In this document: positions 58,601-64,000 of the stretch, piece after piece | How positions within the stretch are numbered: the stretch's first letter is position 1 | How the letters are laid out: every line of letters starts with the position of its first letter | Source of the DNA: Streptomyces flavofungini | GTDB lineage: Bacteria > Actinomycetota > Actinomycetes > Streptomycetales > Streptomycetaceae | NCBI RefSeq assembly: GCF_014650815.1 | Contig: NZ_BMVR01000009.1 | Location: 124,001-188,000 of the forward strand | Length of the DNA: 64,000 nt | Direction: 5' to 3' | Program-made: the position numbers and the translations under genes | The notes under the pieces: model-generated | The model's database searches: none | Told to the model about the DNA's origin: nothing | What the model saw: only the letters and a program-made list of their open reading frames with translations

Positions 58601-59884
58601 GGCGGGCCCGGTCACGGCGTTGCGCAGCTCGGTGGTGGTCAGCGGCCCGAGGACCATGTGCCGGTGCTGCAGGGCGTCGGCGAGCTCGGGATAGCCGAGG
58701 CACTCCTCGTAGAAGTCGGCGCGGATGCCCAGGACCACGAGGGCGGGGGCGCTGCGCTTGCCGGGTCCGCCGGATTCACCGGGTCCGCCGGGTTCACTGG
58801 TCTCGGCGGGCTCGGTGGGGGAGCAGGCGGCGTGCAGGACCTGGATGAAGGCGCGCCGGTCGGCCTCGTCGGAGCAGAGGGTGAAGGCTTCCTCGAACTG
58901 GTCGACGATGAGGACGGGGCGGGTGGAGCCGGCCGCCTGACTTGTGGCCCAGGCGCTGAGGGAGGCCTGGACGGCGCGGGCGAAGTGGGGCGTACCGGGG
59001 CCTTTCGCCGGGGCGTCCTCGGCCGCGGCCCTGTCGGCCTCCGCGGCCTGTTCGGGGGCCTGTCGGGGGGCCTCTTCGGGGGCCTCGGTGGGGGAGAGGA
59101 GGTCGGCGAGCCCGGGTATTCGCCCGGTCAGCTCCGCGAGGGGATCACTGCCTGGTACGAGCTGCAGCACGGGCCCGGCCGAACCCGCCGACCCGGCCGA
59201 ACCCGCCGACCCGGCCGAACCCGCCGACCCGGCCGACCCGGCCGACCGGCCCTCATCCCCCAGCACCCCGTCCCGCAAGGCGGGCACGAGCCCGGCGTTG
59301 AGCAGGGAGGACTTCCCCGCACCGGAAGCCCCCACGAGCATGACGAGCCCACCCGTCCGCTCCGCGGCCCGGAGCTGGGCGACGAGGGCGTCGGTGCTGC
59401 GCTCCCGCCCGAAGAACCACTGGGCGTCCTGCTGCTGATAGGAGGCGAGCCCGAGGTAGGGACAGACGCCGGCGACCGCGGGCTCGCCCCCGGTGGGCCG
59501 CTCCTCTTCCTCCCCGACGGCGGCGGCCGCGGCCCGCTCCCCGGCGGGGTCGGCGACGGAGAGCTCCCACAGGCGCTGCCACTGGGCGAGGTCGTACAGC
59601 CCGGCGGAGACCGGAGCGGGCCGCTTGCGCCGGGCTTCGGGGATGAGGACGTGCAGGACGGCGGCGAGGGCGGCGAACTGGGCGGGCACGTTGTTGGCGC
59701 GGCGCCAGTCGCTGATGCGCTGCGCGGAGACGCGGACGGGCCGCCCGCGTTCATCGACGCGCTGGAGCTGCCCGACGGCTTCGGCCACGCGCTTGAGGGG
59801 CGGGTTACCGGCCTCCTGGTACAGCAGCGCGAGGCGTTCCGCGAAGGCCGTGCGTGCCCCCGAGTCGGGACTCAAGGCCGCCAC
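55673..59884 (-). CDS. nSTAND NTPase with HTH-like N-terminus and 14 WD40 repeats
   Basis: A 1,403-residue signalling NTPase. Residues ~5-75 look like an HTH domain (KRVAEAVGQLQ, VSAQRISDWRRANNVPAQF); then an nSTAND module with FFGRERSTDALVAQL near 160, Walker A GASGAGKSSLLNAG near 186, and Walker B LIVDQFEEAFTLC near 330. The end of the NTPase part has helical repeats; one transmembrane helix GAVAALVALAMVAVVSAVV lies near 665; then 14 WD40 blades (GHTGAV...SPDG...LWDV units, ~745-1370), enough for two propellers. A (SAG)8-type run sits between Walker A and B. The GTG at 59884 has GGAAGGAAGGG; TTG at 59875 is the alternative. It ends with a Cys-bearing PENWHEYLPRL tail. Confidence 0.92.
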   Translation of the reverse strand: MAALSPDSGARTAFAERLALLYQEAGNPPLKRVAEAVGQLQRVDERGRPVRVSAQRISDWRRANNVPAQFAALAAVLHVLIPEARRKRPAPVSAGLYDLAQWQRLWELSVADPAGERAAAAAVGEEEERPTGGEPAVAGVCPYLGLASYQQQDAQWFFGRERSTDALVAQLRAAERTGGLVMLVGASGAGKSSLLNAGLVPALRDGVLGDEGRSAGSAGSAGSAGSAGSAGSAGSAGPVLQLVPGSDPLAELTGRIPGLADLLSPTEAPEEAPRQAPEQAAEADRAAAEDAPAKGPGTPHFARAVQASLSAWATSQAAGSTRPVLIVDQFEEAFTLCSDEADRRAFIQVLHAACSPTEPAETSEPGGPGESGGPGKRSAPALVVLGIRADFYEECLGYPELADALQHRHMVLGPLTTTELRNAVTGPAKAVGLELEPGLAELIVREVSTGEPRGAHDAGVLPLLSHALLATWQRRKTGKLTLAGYRAAGGIQGAVAATAERAWSGLDPAARSAARLLLLRLVHLGEDTQATRRRGTRRQLAEESTNPAKTEESLEALVRARLVTLDADAVEITHEALLHAWPRLRDWIDEDRGDHLLRQRLEEDGRAWADSGRDAALLYRGSRLEQARAWAESAGDTFLTRGAAEFLAASAGLRRRLLWISRGAVAALVALAMVAVVSAVVAWQQRNDAVSKRNDAVFEQVTAEADRAQSTDPSLSAQLGLVAHRLRPDDEGTKNRLISIVNAPLATPLLGHTGAVYLTSFSPDGRLLATASYDRTVRLWDVRDRARPKPLGKPLTGHRSWVSTAVFSPDGTTLASASDDGTIRLWDVRDPRHPRSLGAPVTGHGGTVYLLAFSPDGHTLASASEDRTVGLWDVRRPGRPKALGALTGHTAAVRSVAFSPDGRTLAAGGDNGTIRLWETADPRHPKPVGRVLTGHTDTVHSVAFDSTGRTLASGGSDNTVRLWNVADPRRAKSLGAPLTGHTGPVWSVAFNPAGTMLAAASADSTASLWNVRDPAHPSEVGEPLAGSGGEVYSLGFSPDGRTLATGSGDNKVRLWSIPTSDMLGRKGTFRPDGKVLATAARDEKLRLWDVRRPDRPESLSKPFKPGAGAVRAPMFSPDGNTLAVLTGSRAVQLWNVSDPSRPVAYGPPVALRTRFAAALAFSPDGRTLATAYDDRTIQLWNVGDPTRLRPLGAPLTGHKGYVNDLAFSPDGRTLASGSADATVRLWDVADPRRATRLGEPLRGHLGPINTLVHSPDGRTLASGSDDSTVRLWNITDPRRAEPLGSPLTGHTDALVSLTFSEDGRTLASGGNDNAVRLWDVTDPARTAPIGQSMSPNAKTGSFLAFSPQGHMLGVSSGTDTVRLWNLDTDEAIRRICSTTQGVLTPENWHEYLPRLSYAPPCER
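59163..59248. repeat. 9/18 bp tandem repeat coding for (Ser-Ala-Gly)n
   Basis: GGCCGAACCCGCCGACCC-type 18 bp units run for about 85 bp within the nSTAND gene, just after Walker A. On the coding strand they give SAGSAGSAG repeats. The array is in frame, so copy-number change would only alter linker length. Confidence 0.85.
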
Positions 59885-60387
59885 CCCTTCCTTCCGCCGC
59901 ACCTGGACATCCGGACCGGAAAACTCACTGTATACGCCTGACCTGCGGCGACGTGGGCCGGACGATACCGGAAGCTCCTCAGCGGGACCCTCGAATGGCA
60001 GGATCGCGTCGCAGTAGCGAACCAACCGCGAGGCGTCATGGCAGGCCACAGGCCCGGCGCTCGGAGAGGCGACTCATGGCGCTGCACCCTCCTGGCTGGT
60101 CCTCGCCGGAGTCACAAAGCGGTAGCGATAGTTCCGTTTCGCGCCCGCGTCAGACGCACGAAGCAGGTCGCACCCGTACCGCTTCCACGTCACCCGCGGC
60201 CCCGGCCTCTCCCTGACCCCCGCTCTTCCGGCGGGGGGTGACGCCGCCCGCATCGTGTGGGTACCGGTCCCCACGAGGGGAGGGACCGGTACCGATACGA
60301 GGCGGGGGCTCCCGCCGGGCCGGGCCGGCGCTCACCGCCACGTCGGCCGGTGCGCGCCGCCGCTCCGCCGGGGGCTCGCGCATGCGC
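59885..60387. other. 503 bp gap with a perfect hairpin (60260-60293)
   Basis: GGTACCGGTCCC (60260-60271) pairs perfectly with 60282-60293 across 10 nt, and a second small stem GGCGGG-N4-CCCGCC is at 60301-60316. Both lie within 130 bp after the TetR stop (minus strand), so they are likely its terminators. The rest (59885-60250) should contain the WD40 gene promoter, but no consensus is clear. The lower-GC patch at 60105-60160 is the best candidate. Confidence 0.5.
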
Positions 60388-60981
60388 TCATTCGCTCCCG
60401 AGCCCGTCGAGCCACCCGTTGAGGCGGGCGCCCTGGCTCACCATGACGTCCGGGTCGCGGAGGGCGTTGGCCAGGAGGGACATGCCCTGGTACGCGCCGA
60501 CGAAGGCGAGTGCGAGGCCGCCGGGATCGGGCAGGCCCAGCTCGCGGAACTGCCGCTCGACCCAGTCGAGGAGCTGCCGGACGACCCGGCCCGCCTCCTG
60601 GTCGAGGCCGCCCTCGGAACGCTTGTCGAGCTCGGCGGCCAGCGTGCCCGTGGGGCAGCCGTACCGTGCCGCGGTGTCCCGCTGGTCGACCCACATCCCG
60701 ACCAGCGCCTTCAGCCGCCGCATCGGGTCGGGCAGCGCGTCGAGGCCGGCGGTCAGCTCGGTGAGGTGCCCGGAGTGCTCGGCGAGCGCTGCCTGGACCA
60801 GCTCGTCCTTGGTCTTGAAGTAGTAGTAGACGTTCCCGACCGGCACGTCGGCGGCGGCCGCGATGTCGGCGATGGTGGTGCGCTCCACGCCCTGCCGGTG
60901 CAGGACCTGGGCGGCGGCGGCCATGAGCCGCTGCCGCTTGCCGCCGCGCCCGGCGCCGCGAACCTTCTCTGAGTCAGTCAC
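60388..60981 (-). CDS. TetR-family transcriptional regulator
   Basis: A 197-residue regulator. N-terminal helix-turn-helix: KRQRLMAAAAQVLHRQGVERT near residue 15, TTIADIAAAADVPVGNVYYYFKTKDELV near 36. The C-terminal ligand domain is of the kind with MWVDQRDTAARYGCPTGTLAAEL near 95. GCPTG with Cys is characteristic of a TetR subgroup often next to NmrA-like oxidoreductases. The GTG at 60981 is preferred: TATAGT on the coding strand (60994-60989) is exactly 7 bases before it, so leaderless; TTG at 60999 lies within the promoter. It is divergent from the NmrA gene and shares two operators with it. Confidence 0.9.
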   Translation of the reverse strand: MTDSEKVRGAGRGGKRQRLMAAAAQVLHRQGVERTTIADIAAAADVPVGNVYYYFKTKDELVQAALAEHSGHLTELTAGLDALPDPMRRLKALVGMWVDQRDTAARYGCPTGTLAAELDKRSEGGLDQEAGRVVRQLLDWVERQFRELGLPDPGGLALAFVGAYQGMSLLANALRDPDVMVSQGARLNGWLDGLGSE

Positions 60982-61049
60982 CTGACTAACTATAGACAAC
61001 CACCGGGTGCGCCGTGCTAGCGTCCTTCTAAGTCAGCCAACTAACTAAC
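60972..61049. promoter_or_regulatory. duplicated TetR operators AGTCAG-N7-ACTAAC and divergent promoters
   Basis: AGTCAG-N7-ACTAAC occurs at 60972-60990 and again at 61031-61049, same orientation, 59 bp apart. The first covers the regulator's start codon and -10. The second lies just after the likely start point of the oppositely directed promoter TAGACA (60993-60998), 19 bp, TAGCGT (61018-61023). Binding of a TetR dimer to both would close both genes. Confidence 0.75.
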
Positions 61050-61096
61050 AACCAGGCCGATCGGCTGACTGCTCAACCAACTCCAAGGAGACGAAG

Positions 61097-61942
61097 ATGA
61101 TCGTGGTGACCGGAGCGACCGGCAACGTCGGACGAGTGCTGGTGCGGACGCTGGCCGCGGCCGATGAGAAGGTCCGGGCGACGTCCCGGGGGATCGCGCC
61201 GACGGACGTACCGGAAGGAGTCGAGCAGCACCGGGCGGACCTGGCCGACATGGACAGCCTGCGGCCGGTCCTCGACGGCGCGAAGGCGCTGTTCCTGCAG
61301 AACGGCGGCGCCGGTGCGCACCTGCTCGACCCGCGGGACATCCTGGACGCCGCGAAGGCGGGCGGCGTCGAGCGGGTGGTGCTGCTGTCCTCCCAGGGCG
61401 TGGTGACCCGCCCGGACTCGGCCTCGCACGGCGCGCTGATGCGGTCGATCGAGGACGCGGTACGGGACTCGGGGCTGGAGTGGACGATCCTGCGGCCCGG
61501 CGGTTTCGCCTCCAACTCCTACGCGTGGGCCGAGCCGGTACGTACGACACGTACCGTCGCCGCCCCCTTCGGCGATGTCGGCCTGCCGGTCATCGACCCG
61601 ACGGACATCGCCGAGGTCGCCGCGGCGACGCTGCGCGAGCCCGGCCACGCCGGGCGCGTCTACGAACTCACGGGCCCGGCCCTGATCACCCCCCGCCAGC
61701 AGACCGAGGCGCTCGCGGCGGCCCTCGCCGAACCGGTCCGCTTCACCGAGCTGACCCGCGAACAGGCCCACGCCCAGCTCCTGCACTTCATGCCCGCCCC
61801 CGTCGCCGACACCACCCTCGCCATCCTCGGCACCCCCACCCCCGGCGAGACCCGCGTCAGCCCTGACGTCGAACGCGTCCTCGGCCGCGCGCCGCACCCG
61901 TACGCCACGTGGGCGGCGCGGAACGCGGCCGCCTTCCGGTGA
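61097..61942 (+). CDS. NmrA-like NAD(P)-binding oxidoreductase
   Basis: A 281-residue atypical short-chain dehydrogenase. MIVVTGATGNVGRVLVRTL at residue 1 is the Rossmann GxxGxxG; RADLADMDSLRPVLDGAKALF near 46 and LLSSQGVVTRPDSASHGAL near 96 follow, and SGLEWTILRPGGFASNSY near 128 is typical of NmrA/HSCARG-like proteins. No YxxxK catalytic pair is seen, so it may be a redox sensor or act on quinones. The ATG at 61097 has AAGGAGA. It is divergent from the TetR gene and almost surely its target. Confidence 0.9.
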   Translation: MIVVTGATGNVGRVLVRTLAAADEKVRATSRGIAPTDVPEGVEQHRADLADMDSLRPVLDGAKALFLQNGGAGAHLLDPRDILDAAKAGGVERVVLLSSQGVVTRPDSASHGALMRSIEDAVRDSGLEWTILRPGGFASNSYAWAEPVRTTRTVAAPFGDVGLPVIDPTDIAEVAAATLREPGHAGRVYELTGPALITPRQQTEALAAALAEPVRFTELTREQAHAQLLHFMPAPVADTTLAILGTPTPGETRVSPDVERVLGRAPHPYATWAARNAAAFR

Positions 61943-61973
61943 CGTGTCCGGGGCGGCGGGCAGGGGCATGGGG

Positions 61974-63557
61974 TCAGCCGGCCTTGCGGCAGGTCAGGTC
62001 CTTGGCCGGGAGCCTGCCCGTGGTCAGGTAGCGGGTGGCGCTCTTGTCCGCGCAGGACCCGAAGGGGTAGACGCCGTGCCCCTCCCCTCCGGCGACGGTG
62101 ATCATCCGGGAGCCGCGCAGGGCCCGGTGCATGGCCTGGCCGGAGGCCAGCGGCGTCTGGGGGTCCCACTCGTTGTGCACGATCAGCGATCTGACCTTGT
62201 TGTGCACCTTCGTCGGGGGCTCGCTGCCCGGCTTCCAGAAGGCGCACGGCTTGATGGTGGACGCGAAATCGCCGTACAGCGGATACCGGGCCTTGTCGCG
62301 GATCGCGTCGCGACGGTACTGCCCGGGGTCGCGCGGCCACGTGCGGCTGGTGTCGGCGCACAGGACGGCCCAGGAGCTCGCGTCGGCATTGTCCGGGGGA
62401 ACGGCCTGCTGCGGAACGGCTTGCTGCGAACCGGTCTGTTGGGGACCGGTCTGCCGGGGACCGGCCCGCTGCGGACCGGTCTGTTGGGGAACGGCCTGCC
62501 CAGGAGTGCCGGACGGGACCGGCTCCCGGCCCTCGGCGGCCGTCTTCAGCCCGGCGACCCAGGAGGCGGCCGCCCGAACGCGGAAGAACGTGGCGCGCTG
62601 GGCGCGGACCCCGTCACCGGTGAGGGGTCCCTCGTCCGAGTCGATGGGCTTCCGGTCGGCCCGCGCGACCAGGTGCCAGAAGGTCCTGCGGACCTCCGCC
62701 GGGGTGCTGCCCAGTGCGTACGTCGTGTGTCGCCGGGCAGCCCAACGGCTCCACCGCGTGAAGGCGAGCTCGGTCCCCGCCGCCATTCCCTGGAACGTGC
62801 CACGCCCGTACCGCGCGGGGTCGGCCGCACTGTCCAGCACGAACCGGTCGGCTCGCCGGGGGAACAACTGCGTGTAGACGGCGCCGAGGTAGGTGCCGTA
62901 CGAGTACCCCAGGTAGGAGATCTTCTTCTCTCCCAGCACGGCACGGATGACGTCCATGTCGCGAGCGGTGTTGCGGGTGGTGAGGTGCCGCAGCGTGTCA
63001 CCCCCCTTGGCCCGGCACTTGGCGGCCACCGTACGGGCCCACCGCACGTCCTTCGCGAAGGTCCCGGCTCGGTACGGGCGATCGGTGATCCTCTCGTCGG
63101 CGGTCAGGCCGCAGCCGACGGGGGAGCTCCGCCCGACGCCCCTCGGGTCGAACCCGATGAGGTCGTACTGTCGCTTCACCTTCGCGGGGAGGTCCGCTCC
63201 CACGTCGACAGGCATGTTCAGACCCGGCCCGCCGGGGCCGCCGGGGTTGAGAAGCAGCACGCCGCGACGCTCCTTCGCACTGCTCGCCCGCAGCCGGGAT
63301 ATCGCGATCTCCACCTTCCTGCCGCCGGGATCGCCGTAATCCAGCGGTACTTCGAGAGTCGCGCACTGAAAGGCGGCGGGGCTCCTCGCGTCGCACCGTT
63401 GCCAATCGGGCTGCTGCTGCGTGTACGGCCCCAGCGAATTCCTTGCCACGGAGATGTCAGAGGTGGCGATGGCCGTAGCGGGAGCGGGCGTCATTGCCGA
63501 AAGGAAAGTCGCCGCGAGGCCGACGGCCAGGAGAGATGCTCTTTGTGTGTTGCGCAC
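61974..63557 (-). CDS. secreted TAP-type alpha/beta hydrolase (tripeptidyl aminopeptidase-like)
   Basis: A 527-residue secreted hydrolase. Signal peptide VRNTQRASLLAVGLAATFLSA to about ATA at 30. NPGGPGGPGLNM near 100 is the oxyanion motif of this family, GYSYGTYLGAVY near 195 the Ser elbow, NEWDPQTPL near 460 holds the Asp and GEGHGVYPFG near 487 the His, with a conserved Cys pair. The lid region has a repeated Pro-Gln-Thr-Gly stretch (~352-388, QQTGP and QQAVP units) that looks like a tandem insertion. The GTG at 63557 is chosen from the signal peptide; its ribosome site is weak. Substrate: peptides in Streptomyces secreted TAP enzymes; here unproven. Confidence 0.88.
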   Translation of the reverse strand: MRNTQRASLLAVGLAATFLSAMTPAPATAIATSDISVARNSLGPYTQQQPDWQRCDARSPAAFQCATLEVPLDYGDPGGRKVEIAISRLRASSAKERRGVLLLNPGGPGGPGLNMPVDVGADLPAKVKRQYDLIGFDPRGVGRSSPVGCGLTADERITDRPYRAGTFAKDVRWARTVAAKCRAKGGDTLRHLTTRNTARDMDVIRAVLGEKKISYLGYSYGTYLGAVYTQLFPRRADRFVLDSAADPARYGRGTFQGMAAGTELAFTRWSRWAARRHTTYALGSTPAEVRRTFWHLVARADRKPIDSDEGPLTGDGVRAQRATFFRVRAAASWVAGLKTAAEGREPVPSGTPGQAVPQQTGPQRAGPRQTGPQQTGSQQAVPQQAVPPDNADASSWAVLCADTSRTWPRDPGQYRRDAIRDKARYPLYGDFASTIKPCAFWKPGSEPPTKVHNKVRSLIVHNEWDPQTPLASGQAMHRALRGSRMITVAGGEGHGVYPFGSCADKSATRYLTTGRLPAKDLTCRKAG

Positions 63558-63571
63558 GGTGATGCTTGACC

Positions 63572-64000
63572 TCAGTTTCCGTTGAGCTGTTCGTGGACGC
63601 ACTGCTTGTACTGCTGGAAGCTGTCGGGCCGGTAGCACTCCTGCGTCTTGTTCGCGTACCAGGCCAGGAAGAACGCGACCACGACGGACACCACGATCGC
63701 GAGGGCCGACGTCACCAAGCCGGTGACGGCCTTGCTCCGGCCGACGCCGGTCCGCTTGGCCGTGATCAGGGCGGCGCTGCCCAGGACCAGGCCGATGACG
63801 CCGAGCAGGCCGCCGATGAAGACGATCGAGCTGCTCAAGCTGATGAGGCCCAGCACCAGGGCGGCCACGGCCAGGCCGTTCCTGCCGCCCGGCGCCCGCG
63901 TGCCGGAGCCGTAGCCCTGGAGGCCGGGGGAATGCGGGTCCGCCCCAGCAATCCAGGTCGGCGCCGTGTGCTGGGGCGCCCCGTCTCTCTCTTGCGTTTT
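63572..64000 (-). CDS. DUF4190-type membrane protein, 5' end outside the window
   Basis: The minus-strand frame is open from 63572 to the window end, so the start lies beyond 64000. The visible 142 residues have a Pro/Gly/Thr-rich cytoplasmic N-terminal part (APTWIAGADPHSPGLQGYG...), then LAVAALVLGLISLSSSIVF and AVTGLVTSALAIVVSVVVAFF, two helices characteristic of DUF4190 proteins, and a short extracellular tail with two Cys (ECYRPDS, QCVHEQL). It ends 14 bp before the TAP-type gene start. A GTG at 63868 would cut the domain and is not the likely start. Confidence 0.75.
   Translation of the reverse strand, partial: KTQERDGAPQHTAPTWIAGADPHSPGLQGYGSGTRAPGGRNGLAVAALVLGLISLSSSIVFIGGLLGVIGLVLGSAALITAKRTGVGRSKAVTGLVTSALAIVVSVVVAFFLAWYANKTQECYRPDSFQQYKQCVHEQLNGN

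Noticed and set aside
55718..59941. A 1,407-codon plus-strand frame opposite the WD40 gene
   Set aside because: Mirror of the WD40 repeats; composition is Arg/Gly/Ala/Val and it has no ribosome site. The minus strand carries clear motifs.
60982..60999. TTG at 60999 as the TetR start
   Set aside because: It would lie within the -35/-10 region. GTG at 60981 is exactly 7 bases after TATAGT.
1..64000. tRNA, rRNA, tmRNA, prophage or integrase genes
   Set aside because: No cloverleaf arms with a GTTCGA-type loop, no rRNA segments and no phage or integrase motifs were noticed on either strand by reading.

Overview
This is a contiguous piece of a very GC-rich actinobacterial chromosome, almost certainly Streptomyces. 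The signs are the strong G/C bias at third codon positions, many GTG/TTG starts, purine-rich ribosome sites, frequent 1-11 bp start/stop overlaps, and core genes (fba, purA, ybaB-recR, ask-asd) in an order I recall from Streptomyces chromosome cores (memory, not checked). I see no rRNA, tRNA, prophage, CRISPR array or complete insertion sequence. The only transposon-like item is a ~143 bp element with 24 bp terminal inverted repeats (50299-50441).

Layout. 1-10.1 kb: end of an upstream gene, class II aldolase (fba), a MalY/PatB-type aminotransferase, a DUF3151 protein, a tryptophan-to-anthranilate kynurenine set (kynA, kynU, kynB-like hydrolase), a NarL-type two-component system and a cytochrome P450. 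10.1-15.8 kb: a two-gene ABC exporter divergent from its likely MarR/GbsR-type repressor over a 16 bp palindrome, a diacylglycerol-kinase-like protein with a degenerate active site, and purA. 15.8-26.1 kb: a region with a phosphate/polyphosphate flavour: a membrane-anchored PstS-like protein, a Ser/Thr kinase, a CYTH triphosphate-tunnel protein, a DJ-1/MarR operon, a DUF4956-VTC polyphosphate-polymerase pair, an OmpR-type two-component system and a small anchored protein. 26.1-32.5 kb: class III aminotransferase, GntR regulator, a GT2-polytopic membrane fusion, an unknown protein with a TTG start and a SLATT protein. 32.8-40.5 kb: ybaB-recR-DUF5063, ask-asd, a SigE-family sigma factor with a membrane partner, and SURF1.

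40.7-49.1 kb: S9 peptidase, acetyltransferase, exported DJ-1-like protein, a DevS-like GAF kinase and DevR-like regulator flanking RidA, then small proteins. 49.2-55.3 kb: an SRPBCC-ArsR operon under paired operators, the MITE-like element, an Ala-rich protein, a divergent DoxX/amidohydrolase pair with shared operators, an FkbM methyltransferase and a GT2. 55.7-64 kb: a 1,403-residue nSTAND NTPase with 14 WD40 blades, a TetR/NmrA pair with duplicated operators, a secreted TAP-type peptidase and a truncated DUF4190 membrane protein at the edge.

How things work together. Several local regulators sit beside clear operator sequences (12740-12755, 21613-21627, 49241-49289, 51913-52072, 60972-61049), so much of this region looks controlled by one-component repressors. 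At least six genes have a TANNNT -10 element 6-7 nt before the start codon and no Shine-Dalgarno, so leaderless transcription is common here. The most interesting functional idea is the 15.8-26.1 kb polyphosphate-themed neighbourhood. It has two tunnel-fold proteins and a two-component system whose promoter region carries the same TTAACC/CCCTAACGT boxes as the polyphosphate operon.
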